Below are positions 9,226 through 19,700 of a stretch of 64,000 nt of DNA, piece after piece. The notes below the pieces were generated by a model. The model was not told where the DNA came from, did no database searches, and saw only the letters and a list, made by a program, of their open reading frames with translations. The DNA is from Flavobacterium sp. HSC-61S13. Its GTDB lineage: Bacteria; Bacteroidota; Bacteroidia; Flavobacteriales; Flavobacteriaceae. The translations under genes and the position numbers were made by a program. Numbering within the stretch: position 1 is the stretch's first letter; each line of letters begins with the position of its first letter. The stretch spans positions 372,001-436,000 of the forward strand of contig NZ_JALJZV010000001.1 in assembly GCF_024171535.1 (NCBI RefSeq). The letters run 5' to 3'.

Positions 9226-10378
9226 GGTCTACAGTGTTTTTGTTAGCTTCTTTTGGCATAATCAAGGCATTTTCTGGAATGTTTGCAAGCTCGTTTGCAA
9301 CGATGCGATCACCGGGTTTAAACCCGGATTTCACGATGTAAAAATTAGCTGACTTGATATAATCTTTTAAAGCGTAGAGCTCCATTTTTTGGTTGCCGTC
9401 AATCAAGCCTACAAAGAGTTTGTCTTGTACTTCATAGGTTGCTAGTAATGGTATTTTATATACGCTTGATTCGGTAGTTTTTAAAACAATTCTACCTGTA
9501 TTCCCAGTTCGCAATAAGGATGCGGGATTCGAGAAAGAAGCTCGTAGGGTTACAGAACCCGTGTTTGGATCAAACTGACCGTCCATCATGTCTATTTTAC
9601 CTAAATGCGTATAGGGAGTACCATCGGCAAGGACTAAATTAATATCCTGAAATGTTTTGAGTTTATCCAACAAAGTAGTTCCTATTCGCATATTGTTGAT
9701 TTTTAAAATCTCATTTTCTGGAAGAGAGAAATAAGCGTAAATTTCGCTTACTTGCGACAAAGTTGTCAAGGCTATAATGTCCGTTGGCCCAACTAAGGCG
9801 CCTACGCGATGGTGGATTCTGCCTATGTAACCGCTTATAGGAGCTTTTACAAGTGCAAAACCAAGATTTACCTCTGCTGATGCTAGCAATGCTTTTTGTT
9901 GTTGTACAGCAGCTCGAGCATTCTCATAACTCGTCTGCGCCTTTTGGTACTGAAAGTCAGCTACCACTTTGTTTTCACTGAGCGCTTTGTATTTATCCAG
10001 TTCCAATTGAGCTGTAGCCAATTGAGATTTCGCCATGGACAATGCTGCTAGAGCAGTGTTTTTTTGCTCGTTAAATACACTGGCATTAATTAAAAACAAA
10101 TTTTGTCCCTTTTGAACAAAAGCACCTTCATCAACAAAAATTTTGTCGATATATCCACTGATTTGTGGGCGAAGTTGGATGTTGTCTTTCCCTTGTAAAC
10201 TAGCAGGAAAGGATTGTTCTATGACAGCAGTAGTGGGGTGAAGTGTAAGTAACTGTGCTTGCACGGTTACAAGTTCTGTTTGAGATTCAGTTTCGGCTTG
10301 TTTACAGCTGTGAAATAGAAGTATAGCTGTGCTAAACAGTACGAATATTGGGGTGTTTTTCGCTAGTAAACGTTTCAT
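9215..10378 (-). CDS. RND efflux periplasmic adaptor (membrane fusion protein)
   Basis: 387 aa from the ATG at 10378. A longer frame begins at a TTG at 10411, but the lipoprotein signal MKRLLAKNTPIFVLF...FHSC starts at the ATG, which decides the start. After the lipid-anchored Cys come the lipoyl half-motifs (IQLRPQISGYIDKIFVDEGAFVQKGQ and ALVKAPISGYIGRIHHRVGALVG) around a helical hairpin of about 60 residues, then beta-barrel and membrane-proximal domains. It links the inner-membrane pump to the outer-membrane channel. First gene of a five-gene operon (adaptor, pump, channel, kinase, regulator). Confidence 0.94.
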   Translation of the reverse strand: MKRLLAKNTPIFVLFSTAILLFHSCKQAETESQTELVTVQAQLLTLHPTTAVIEQSFPASLQGKDNIQLRPQISGYIDKIFVDEGAFVQKGQNLFLINASVFNEQKNTALAALSMAKSQLATAQLELDKYKALSENKVVADFQYQKAQTSYENARAAVQQQKALLASAEVNLGFALVKAPISGYIGRIHHRVGALVGPTDIIALTTLSQVSEIYAYFSLPENEILKINNMRIGTTLLDKLKTFQDINLVLADGTPYTHLGKIDMMDGQFDPNTGSVTLRASFSNPASLLRTGNTGRIVLKTTESSVYKIPLLATYEVQDKLFVGLIDGNQKMELYALKDYIKSANFYIVKSGFKPGDRIVANELANIPENALIMPKEANKNTVDHVE

Positions 10379-10803
10379 CGGTTCTTTTTTTTTGACTATT
10401 AGTGAAATCAAAACTAGTTCGATTCTTTCTATGTTTTAAGGAGGAAGTGGTTGAAGTGCTGAAAATGGAAAGTGAAATGAGGATTATAGGTGTTGATTAT
10501 TCGATGAGTTTTTGAACATGACAGCGGATTGGATAAATCATAGAGAAAACCTCAGCAAAATTTAAGGAATTTTTTATCCCAAGATGTCATCCAGTTAAAC
10601 AGATTTATCCGATAATAAGCAGTAAGCATTTAGGCGTTTTTATAAAACTGCTGTTATTCTTTATTATAAGTGTTTGATTTGAAATGGTCTATGTTTTTTT
10701 TAAAAGGAATTGTCTATCATTTGTCTATTTTTTGAAATAGTTTAATGTTGTGGTAGTCATTAGTTTAGTGAATATAAATATCATTAACGAAACACGGACT
10801 AGC
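10379..10803. other. Divergent intergenic region, efflux operon / adhesin 1
   Basis: No gene seen in these 425 bases. The left part must hold the minus-strand promoter of the efflux operon and the right part the plus-strand promoter of adhesin 1, with the tandem TGTCTAT element at 10711-10728. A further single GTCTAT lies at 10687-10692. Confidence 0.6.
10711..10768 (+). promoter_or_regulatory. Tandem TGTCTAT element plus -7-like box, adhesin 1
   Basis: TGTCTATCATTTGTCTAT lies at 10711-10728, that is two direct copies of TGTCTAT with a centre spacing of 11 bp. TAGTTTAG, close to the Bacteroidota TANNTTTG -7 consensus, lies at 10761-10768. The same pair with identical 33-bp offset occurs upstream of the other two giant adhesins. 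The ATG follows at 10804. Activator-site function is inferred from this conservation. Confidence 0.7.
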
Positions 10804-13800
10804 ATGAAATTTAAATTCACTTTTATAACTGGGATAATCACCCTGTTTTTTAGCTGTTGGCTTTTTGCAAATAACTTTTCTGAAAACTTATTGGATTTTG
10901 GTTTTAAATCTCCTTCTGCTTTAACATGTCCACTGCAGCTTTTGCCTTTTATAGAGAAATTCAATTCCAATTCTCCAACAGCCGATTGTTGGACTATTTT
11001 GGATGAAAATAAAGATGCGACATCTACTACAGCAAATAATATTTGGAAATATAGTGCAACGGCACCGCAAGAAGGGGATCGCGCTATGACTTTTAGTGGT
11101 GTTGGACTTACAGCAGTACACAATGATTGGTTGATTTCACCAAGTATTCGAATGAATGGAGGAATTTATGCGATTACCTATCACTATAAAACAAGTGCTT
11201 TTAACGATAATGAATTTGAAGTTTTGCTGTCGAAAAACGGTACAAATCCCTCGGATTTTACTTGGGTTTTGGAGTCGTCTTCCAAGAGGAACAGCGTTGC
11301 TTATGTCAAAAAAGTGTTGTATGTCAAAAACATCACAGGAGATATCAATATTGCCTGGCATATCGTAGCGAAAGGAACAGCATCCTTAAGTGTTGATTTT
11401 GTTACGGTTGAACAGGTAAGTTGTATGGCTCCCGATGATAACATAACTATAAGTAAATTAAAAAAAGATGAAGTAACTATACAATGGACAGACAATACGT
11501 ACAGCTTATGGGAGTATTTTGTGTTACCTATGGGATCTGGGATTCCCCCAATTGGAAGCGGATTGTTGTCCAAATTGACTACTGTAAATGTATTAAAAAC
11601 CACCAATGGTGGTGGAGTTAACTTAATACCCAATACCTGGTATGAATTTTATGTGCGTTCCAAATGCAGTAATAGTAGCGGTGATCACAGTTTTTGGGTT
11701 GGGCCGATTAGGTTTAAAACCCCTTGTGACACTGGTGTTCTACCTTTTTGGGAAGGATTTAATAGCACTTCCAAAACCTTGGATTGCTGGAGTATTATTG
11801 ACAACAATAAAGATGCAATAGCGACCACAGGACCTAATATTTTTTACCCTTATAATTTTGGTACATATGAGGGAGATCGGGCCATGTATTTTTTAGGTAA
11901 TTCACTGACTACTAAAAATGATGATTGGCTTATTTCGCCGACTTTTACTTTTGATCCAAACAAATTTTATCGTTTGAGGTATCACTATAAAACCAACGCA
12001 ACTTATAAGACGGACTTTGAATTGGTACTCTCAAATAATGGTACGGCTTTGAATGATTTTAGCAAAGTTTTATCGATTAAAAAACAACACAGTAGTGATC
12101 TTTGGCAGGAAGAAACGATCATAATAGGTAAGATTGGGGGAGATATTAATTTGGCTTGGCATATAACTTCGGATAAAGGTTATGCCGCATTATATTTAGA
12201 TAATGTTTTTCTCGAAGAAATAAAAGGCTGTGCTGAACCTCTTAACTTAGATGTTAAAGATGAGAAAGTAAACGAGGTAACCCTTGTATGGGAGGATCAG
12301 TTTGGCAGTAATTGGGAATATGTATTGCAGAAATCTGGAGGAAAAACACCCAATGGTATAGGAACTGCTACAAATACAAAGGAAAATACCGTTTCAAAGG
12401 ATTTTTTAGGCAAGCATCTTGAATCGAATACCGAATACGAATATTACGTACGTACGGTTTGTGGAAATGGCGATTTTAGCATTTGGTCAGGGCCTTTTGT
12501 TTTTAGGACGGCTTGTGAGGTTTTTTCGATGCCGTTTTGGGAAGGTTTTAATTCGGATTCGAAGTTACTGTCGTGTTGGACTATCGTTGATGAAAACAAG
12601 GATGCAACGGCGCCCACAATTAGCAATATATGGCACAGTAATAACATAGGAGCATACGAGGGCAATGCGGCGATGTATTTCTATGGCAATAGTCTAGATA
12701 ATGCCAAATTGCCTCATAACGATTGGTTAATATCTCCGAGAATCAAAATGGACAGTAAAAAAATATACCGTTTGAAATATCATTTCAAGGTTGCAGCTGT
12801 TTTGAATATGGATTACGAATTTGAAGTATTGTTGTCGAATTCGGGATTGGATAACAAGCAATTTACAAAGTCGGTTGTTGCAAAGAAGAAATACAATCCG
12901 AGTATAGAGTGGCAGCAAGAATATGTTTTTATCAGCGGGGTTAGTGGTGATGTTAATTTAGCATGGCATGTTACTTCACCGACAAAAGGTGTTTATCTAA
13001 CTGTCGACAATGTGTTTGTAGAAGAAGTATTTGGGTGTCCTGAGCCTATAAAATTAACGGCCAAAAATATAGAAACCAAAAAGGCAACAGTCTCTTGGAC
13101 GGATGATTTTATGGCTAATTCTTGGGAGTACTACATACAAGAAGAAGGGAAGGGAATTCCGAAGGGAACCGGTACTGCGACAGTTTTAAAGGAAAATACG
13201 GTTAGCGTAGAGCAATCGGGGAAAATTTTAGAAGCCAATACCGATTATGAGTTTTATGTGCGTACGATATGTGGTGATGGTAGCTATAGTATATGGTCAG
13301 GTCCGTTTAAGTTCGTTACGAGTTGTACTGCTTACAAGGCTCCGTTTTGGGAGGGATTCAATACCACTTCCAAGTCTATGAGATGTTGGACTTTATTAGA
13401 TAAAAGCGGTATTGAAGTTCCACAAGGAACCAATTGGAAAACCAATAGCAATGCGTATGAGGGCAATCAAAGCATGAGTTTTTACTTATACGATGGTAAG
13501 AAAGAGCCTTTCAACGATTGGTTAATTTCACCAACCATTACTTTAGATGGAGGTATGTATGTGCTTAAATATCGATATAAAACGACGACGACTTTGACTT
13601 TTAATAATGAATTTGAAGTCCTTTTATCAATGACTGGTAAAGAGATTACTAAGTTTAATACCTCTCTTTTAAGTTCTCAGAATTATCGGGTAGGTGAGTA
13701 TGTGGAAGAAGTCTTATTTTTTAATGGAGTAAATGGAGATATAAATATTGCATGGCATATAAAGTCACAAAATACCACTTCATCTTATTTCTTTTTGGAT

Positions 13801-16605
13801 GATGTAAATTTAAAGAAGGTGGAAACATGCCCAGAGCCATATGCTGTAAAAATAAGCAATCAAACCAGCAACAGTTTTGATTTGGAGTGGCAACAATTAG
13901 GAGGTGTTACAAACTGGGAAGTCCTAGTAGTTGATTTAGCAGGGACGGTTAATTCGTCGGTTGTTAAAAGTGCCGTGGTCAGCGACAATCCAAAAACCAC
14001 AATTAGTGGATTAGATGCGAGTAAGGGATATACCGTTTATGTGCGTGCACAATGTACTGATGTTAAATCCAATAGTGATTGGTCAACAGCTGTCAATGCG
14101 GGAACAAAAATTGGTATAGAGGACAACTGTGATGGTGCCTTAAATATACCGGTTAATGCATCGATCATTTGTGACAGCACGGCTTCGGGATCTTTATTTG
14201 GAATTACTAAATCAACCGTGTTATTACCAAATTGTACCAATGCGGGAAAACTCGTTAAAGATATTTGGTTTGAATTTACAGCTGCCTCAAAAATACATTT
14301 ATTGACATTGACTAGTTTGGTAAGTATTTCAGGTGTAAGTGGTGCGCCAGAGCTTTATGCAGTTTTATATGACCAGCCTTGCCAATCGTTAACCGCAAAT
14401 TCTGTTTTGTGTTTTAGCCTGACCTCAAGCAACAATACTAAGGTATTGTCAAATCTGGTTGTAGGGAGAAAGTATTATTTGCGTTTAGGGGTACCCGAAA
14501 CAACGGTATCTGATTTTGTATTTAAACTGTGTTTAACAACATCAGCAACATCGGGTCTGGAAGTGAGTCCGAGTGGAATTAAGTACAGTATTGAAGAATT
14601 GGTTAAGGATGTTTTTGTAAAGTCGAATTGCGATTTGGTCACTAATGTAAAATATCAAAATGGGGATGGAAACAGCAAGGCGATGAGTTATAATACCTTT
14701 GGTTATTTCAACAAAGCAGGATCTGATTTCCCGTTTAAGGAAGGAATTGTATTGTCGACCAATAATGTAGAATATGTACCAGGGCCTTATTTAGGCTATA
14801 ATGATTTTCGTGGAGACAATAACCAAAGGTGGCTAGGCGATAAAGACATTAATGATGCTATCCAAGATGCTGGTGGCGGGCCTTATCAGGAGAAAAGGGT
14901 GACTCAGGTGGAATTTGATTTTATCCCAATTAAAAAAGAGTTGAAATTTGATTATTTGTTTGCATCAAACAGTTATCATAAACTTTGTGGAGAGGTTTGT
15001 AACACCGGAGCCTTATTTGCAGCTTGGTTAGTAGATTCTACAACGGGAGAAGGTCAAAATTTGGCTAAGATTTCAGGTACCAATACACCAATTGCTATTA
15101 ATACGGTTAAGGATGCTGCCAAGTCGGGTATAACATGCGGTAGTTCGCATCCCGAATCTTTTTGGAAGTATTACGATCACTTTGATAGTCCAATCGAGGC
15201 AGCTATAGATTTTGTTGGCTTGACTACGGCGATGAGTTCTGATATGATCGAAGTTATTCCAGGGCGAAAATACCATATCAAATTGGCTGTCATAGACTTT
15301 TGTACTACTACGAGTCATACATCGGCCGTATTTTTTAACGCGGGAAGTTTTGACTTAGGAGAACTAGACTTGGGGGTTGATATGCTCGTCGATAGTGGTA
15401 ATGCCCTGTGTGATGGGGAATCAAAAATTCTTAATTCAGGTTTGGGTTCAGAAGATATTACCATACAATGGTACAGGAACGGTACTTTGATCCCTGACGC
15501 GAATCAGGCCGATTTGGAAGTCAAGGAATCCGGTGAATATAAAGTGGTAGGTAAATATGAGTCGATTAATTGCGAGGTGATGGGAACGATTAAAGTTGAG
15601 GTATATCCGCCGATTTCATCTGTGATCCAGGCACCTGTTAATTTAAAGGTTTGCCGCAATGCTTTAGGTTCGATAAAATTTGATTTGACCGAAGTCGAAT
15701 CTGGTATGCTCATTAACCAAGATGGCAGTAACTATCAATTTATATATTATAAGTCTAGGGCAGATGCAGAAGCGTCAATTAATGCTATTACTGATCCTAA
15801 AAATTATCAAATAACAGTTTCTGAAACCGAAGAAATTTTGTATATTAATGTAAAGGATATCCATACTACTTGTTCAGAAATTTTTAGTTGGATCATAGAG
15901 CCAATAGCGGGATCTATCCCTACAAAGCGAGAAAACGAAGTAGTGTGTGCCAGTTATGCCTTTCCAAAATTGGAAAGTGACCAGTTTTATTATAGCGGTA
16001 CTGCTAGAAGCGGTATTTCTTACAAAGCAGGCGATGTATTAAATATTCCGGGACTTTATACCATTTATGTATTTCAGGACAATGGAGGTGGTTGTTATGA
16101 AGAAATATCATATCGAGTAACCGTTACTGCTGTAGTCGAAGCTGTAGTTTTGGAGAATGTTAATTATGAATGTCAGTTGTATACATTGGTATCCCTACCC
16201 AAGTATAATAAATACTTTACACAAAGCGGTGGTCAAGGTTTAGAATTGGCAGCAGGTAGTGTTGTTCGGAAAGCTCAGACTGTATATATATATGCCTCGT
16301 CTGATGACGGTTTGTGCACTGATGAACATAGTTTTGAAGTCAGCTACACCGATTGTCCAATTCAGAAAGGTATTTCTCCTAATGACGATGGTTTGAATGA
16401 TCGTTTTGATTTGTCTCAACACGGTGTTACAAGTATGAAAATCTACAACCGATATGGTGTCGAAGTTTATGTTTTTGAGGGCGAATATATCGCTCAGTGG
16501 TACGGACAAGGGAAAGCGGATAAGCTTTTACCAGATGGCACGTATTACTATGTAGTGATTGCGCATGGTAAAACCAAAACGGGTTGGGTGCAAATCAATC
16601 GGTAA
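10804..16605 (+). CDS. Giant T9SS-secreted surface adhesin 1 (gliding-type C-terminus)
   Basis: 1933 aa from the ATG at 10804; a GTG at 10750 extends the frame but would place 18 residues before the signal peptide MKFKFTFITGIITLFFSCWLFA. Four choice-of-anchor-J/cleaved-adhesin-like modules begin near residues 47, 312, 572 and 840; each has a (L/P)PFWEGFN start, CWTIxDxNKDA and DWLISP. They alternate with fibronectin-III-like units (WEYYVQ, YEFYVRTxCG, SIWSGPF). A further FN3 unit (about 1008), a domain starting DNCDGALNIPVN (about 1107), a choice-of-anchor-L domain (about 1255-1530, LEVSPSGIKYSIEELV) and Ig-like units follow. A CHU_C/type B sorting domain closes it (about 1852-1933, GISPNDDGLNDRFDL, IYNRYGVEVY, PDGTYYYVV). 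Export by the type IX system and attachment to the cell surface are inferred from that C-terminus. Paralogous to the proteins at 16793 and 25878. Confidence 0.9.
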   Translation: MKFKFTFITGIITLFFSCWLFANNFSENLLDFGFKSPSALTCPLQLLPFIEKFNSNSPTADCWTILDENKDATSTTANNIWKYSATAPQEGDRAMTFSGVGLTAVHNDWLISPSIRMNGGIYAITYHYKTSAFNDNEFEVLLSKNGTNPSDFTWVLESSSKRNSVAYVKKVLYVKNITGDINIAWHIVAKGTASLSVDFVTVEQVSCMAPDDNITISKLKKDEVTIQWTDNTYSLWEYFVLPMGSGIPPIGSGLLSKLTTVNVLKTTNGGGVNLIPNTWYEFYVRSKCSNSSGDHSFWVGPIRFKTPCDTGVLPFWEGFNSTSKTLDCWSIIDNNKDAIATTGPNIFYPYNFGTYEGDRAMYFLGNSLTTKNDDWLISPTFTFDPNKFYRLRYHYKTNATYKTDFELVLSNNGTALNDFSKVLSIKKQHSSDLWQEETIIIGKIGGDINLAWHITSDKGYAALYLDNVFLEEIKGCAEPLNLDVKDEKVNEVTLVWEDQFGSNWEYVLQKSGGKTPNGIGTATNTKENTVSKDFLGKHLESNTEYEYYVRTVCGNGDFSIWSGPFVFRTACEVFSMPFWEGFNSDSKLLSCWTIVDENKDATAPTISNIWHSNNIGAYEGNAAMYFYGNSLDNAKLPHNDWLISPRIKMDSKKIYRLKYHFKVAAVLNMDYEFEVLLSNSGLDNKQFTKSVVAKKKYNPSIEWQQEYVFISGVSGDVNLAWHVTSPTKGVYLTVDNVFVEEVFGCPEPIKLTAKNIETKKATVSWTDDFMANSWEYYIQEEGKGIPKGTGTATVLKENTVSVEQSGKILEANTDYEFYVRTICGDGSYSIWSGPFKFVTSCTAYKAPFWEGFNTTSKSMRCWTLLDKSGIEVPQGTNWKTNSNAYEGNQSMSFYLYDGKKEPFNDWLISPTITLDGGMYVLKYRYKTTTTLTFNNEFEVLLSMTGKEITKFNTSLLSSQNYRVGEYVEEVLFFNGVNGDINIAWHIKSQNTTSSYFFLDDVNLKKVETCPEPYAVKISNQTSNSFDLEWQQLGGVTNWEVLVVDLAGTVNSSVVKSAVVSDNPKTTISGLDASKGYTVYVRAQCTDVKSNSDWSTAVNAGTKIGIEDNCDGALNIPVNASIICDSTASGSLFGITKSTVLLPNCTNAGKLVKDIWFEFTAASKIHLLTLTSLVSISGVSGAPELYAVLYDQPCQSLTANSVLCFSLTSSNNTKVLSNLVVGRKYYLRLGVPETTVSDFVFKLCLTTSATSGLEVSPSGIKYSIEELVKDVFVKSNCDLVTNVKYQNGDGNSKAMSYNTFGYFNKAGSDFPFKEGIVLSTNNVEYVPGPYLGYNDFRGDNNQRWLGDKDINDAIQDAGGGPYQEKRVTQVEFDFIPIKKELKFDYLFASNSYHKLCGEVCNTGALFAAWLVDSTTGEGQNLAKISGTNTPIAINTVKDAAKSGITCGSSHPESFWKYYDHFDSPIEAAIDFVGLTTAMSSDMIEVIPGRKYHIKLAVIDFCTTTSHTSAVFFNAGSFDLGELDLGVDMLVDSGNALCDGESKILNSGLGSEDITIQWYRNGTLIPDANQADLEVKESGEYKVVGKYESINCEVMGTIKVEVYPPISSVIQAPVNLKVCRNALGSIKFDLTEVESGMLINQDGSNYQFIYYKSRADAEASINAITDPKNYQITVSETEEILYINVKDIHTTCSEIFSWIIEPIAGSIPTKRENEVVCASYAFPKLESDQFYYSGTARSGISYKAGDVLNIPGLYTIYVFQDNGGGCYEEISYRVTVTAVVEAVVLENVNYECQLYTLVSLPKYNKYFTQSGGQGLELAAGSVVRKAQTVYIYASSDDGLCTDEHSFEVSYTDCPIQKGISPNDDGLNDRFDLSQHGVTSMKIYNRYGVEVYVFEGEYIAQWYGQGKADKLLPDGTYYYVVIAHGKTKTGWVQINR

Positions 16606-16709
16606 TAAAGAGACGGCAAGGCCGATCTAATGATTTGTAATACAGCCATAATGGGTGCTAATGGGCATAGCCGCGCATCTATACATCGAGAAATGGGCAG
16701 CGACAAAGC

Positions 16710-16767
16710 TGTCTATCATTTGTCTATTGAATTAAATTGGTTAATTGGAATGGGGTAATTAGTTTAG
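16710..16767 (+). promoter_or_regulatory. Tandem TGTCTAT element plus -7-like box, adhesin 2
   Basis: TGTCTATCATTTGTCTAT lies at 16710-16727 and TAGTTTAG at 16760-16767, the same sequences and the same 33-bp offset as in front of adhesin 1, although the flanking bases differ. A TTG lies 20 bp before the -7-like box, within the range reported for Bacteroidota promoters. The ATG follows at 16793. Confidence 0.7.
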
Positions 16768-16792
16768 CGGCAATAACTAATTATCATCCATA

Positions 16793-19700
16793 ATGAAATT
16801 CAGGATAACATTTTTATCGGGTATAGTCGCGATATTATTTAGCTGTTTGCTCTTTGCAAATAGCGGTTTTAACGTGATATATAATTCCAGTTTTAAGGCG
16901 ACTTGTAGTGCAGTTGCACTTCCATTTACCGAAGGATTTAATACCAGCTCACCAACCTTTGATTGTTGGACAACTATCGATGGAAATACCGATCAGTTAC
17001 CCACAGGAAATAATGCTTGGAGGCAATTTATCAATACACCTTATGAGGGTGATCGCTCCATGTATTTTGTTGGAAATAATGTGAATGTAAACCACGATGA
17101 CTGGTTGATTTCTCCTCCAGTTACCATGAATGGAGAAGTCTTCGCTATTACCTATTATTATAAAACGGGGGCTTCAGGTGAAAATGAATTCGAATTATTG
17201 CTGTCAGAAGACGGTATTAACCCAAGCGATTTTACGACTGTTTTGGAGACCAATATCAAATCTAATTTGCTTACTTATACAAAAAAGACCACCTATGTCA
17301 GTAATATCGTGGGTGAGATAAATATCGCTTGGCATGTTATGGGAAAGGGATCAGCGACCTTATTTGTTGACGCAGTTACTATCACAAAAGTAGATTGTAT
17401 AGGACCGAATGACAGTATAACTATTGTAGGGTTGGAAAAGGATAAGGCAACGTTGTCTTGGACAGATTCCAATAACAGTTCTTGGGAGTATTATGTTCAA
17501 CCTATGGGTGCAGGACTCGCTCCAATAGGTAGTGGTACCGTTTCAAAAGCCACTTCGGTGACCATTCTAAAAACTTCGGGTGTTGGTGGTGCTAATTTAC
17601 AACCGAATACCTCTTATGATTTCTTTGTTCGCTCGAGTTGTGGAACGGGTAAAAACAGTCTTTGGCTAGGTCCATTTGTTTTTAAGACACCTTGTGATGC
17701 CACGGGTTTGCCTTTTGCTGAAGGTTTTAATACCGGCTCCAAAACCTTAGGATGTTGGACTATTATAGATCAAAACAAAGATGCCGCGAGCAATGTAGGC
17801 AATAATATCTGGTATCCTTATGGGAGCGGTGCTTTTGAAGGCGATAAAGCCATGTATTTTAACGGTTCAACGAATAGACCTAAACACGATGATTGGTTGA
17901 TTTCACCAACTTTTAAATTAGACGCAACCAAATTATATCGATTAAAATATCATGTTAAAAGTACGGCTTCAACTAAGAATGATTTTGAAGTTCTGTTGTC
18001 CAATAAGGGAATAGCAATAAGCGATTTTACCAAAACGATCTCGACCGATCGAGGACATCTTAGCAGTGAGTGGACCCAGCGAATAGCTATTGTTGGAGGC
18101 ATGGCAGGAAATATAAATATTGCTTGGCATGTAACTACGGCAAGTCCGATGACGACTTTGTATATCGATAACGTATCGTTTGAAGAAGTGGTAGGTTGTG
18201 CCGAACCAATGAATTTAGGCGTTAAAGATGAAAAGGATTCTAGTGCCACCCTATATTGGAGTGATGATTTTGGACAGGCATGGGAGTATGTGGTGCAAGA
18301 CACTGGAGAAAAAGCACCGACAGCCAACGGAATTGCAACCACTCAAAAGGAAAATACGGTTAACCAAACTCAAAAGGGAAATAATTTAAAACCCAATTCG
18401 GAATATGAGTTGTATACCCGTACGGTTTGCGGGGATGGAACTTATAGTATATGGTCGGGGCCTTTTAAGTTTAGAACGGCTTGTGGGGTACTGAAAACCC
18501 CTTTTTGGGAAGGTTTTAATTCGGGAGCGGCGTCAATATACTGTTGGACGATCATCGATGAAAATGCAGATGCCGTTTCGCCGACTGGGGCTAACATTTG
18601 GAAGACAGCAACGACGAGATATGAAGGTAGTCAGGCCATGTATTTTATAGGAGCCAATAATAATGTGTCGCAAAGACCGCATAACGATTGGTTGATTTCA
18701 CCGGCCATCAAATTTGATTCGGGAAAAATGTATCGATTGAAATACCACTACAGAACAGCAGCAGCAACTACAAATGATTATGAATTTGAAGTGTTGTTGT
18801 CAAGTACAGGAATAGATACTAAAAAATTTAATACGGTCGTTGTTGCAAAAGCCAAATATGCTCCAAGTGATCAATGGAAAGAAGCATATGTCTATATCTC
18901 TAATGTGAGTGGTGAAATCCATATGGCTTGGCATGTGACCTCAACAACGGCAGCTACAAATTTATATATAGACAATGTCTTTGTCGAAGAGGTTACGGGC
19001 TGTCCTGAACCTTTAAATTTAGGAATTAAAGACCTCGAAGCTCAAAAGGTAAGTCTTTTGTGGTCGGATGATTTTGGTGCTACTAATTGGGAGTACTATG
19101 TTCAAGAGCGCGGCAAGGGAATTCCTAAAGCTAGTGGAACGGCAACGATGATGAAAGTGAATACAGTAAGTTCCGAACAGTCTGGCAAATCTTTGGAGCC
19201 GAATGTAGACTATGAGTTTTATGTGCGAACACTATGTCCTACGGGAGGACAAAGTATATGGCAAGGCCCGTTTGTTTTTACGACGCTTTGCGGTGTGTAT
19301 GCCAGTCCATTTTGGGAAGGTTTTAATAAAGACTCTAAAACAGCTCGTTGTTGGACTATAGTCGATAAAAAAGGTGAGGTCGTACCCGTAGGAACTAATT
19401 GGAAGTTTAACAGCGGTGCGTATGAAGGAAATCAAGCCTTGTATTTTTATGTGAATGATTCGAAGAAGGAACCGATGAATGATTGGTTGATCACTCCTAA
19501 AATCACTTTAGACGGGGGGACTTATGTGTTGAAATATCATTATAAAACTTCAGCTTCTACAACCTATAACAATGAATTTGAAGTGTTGTTATCCACTCAG
19601 GGTATCGATCCTTCGAATTTTACGACTACGGTGTTGAGTTCAAAAAACTACCGTGTTGGAAATTATGTGGAACAGGTTGTATTCATCAATGGTATAAAAG

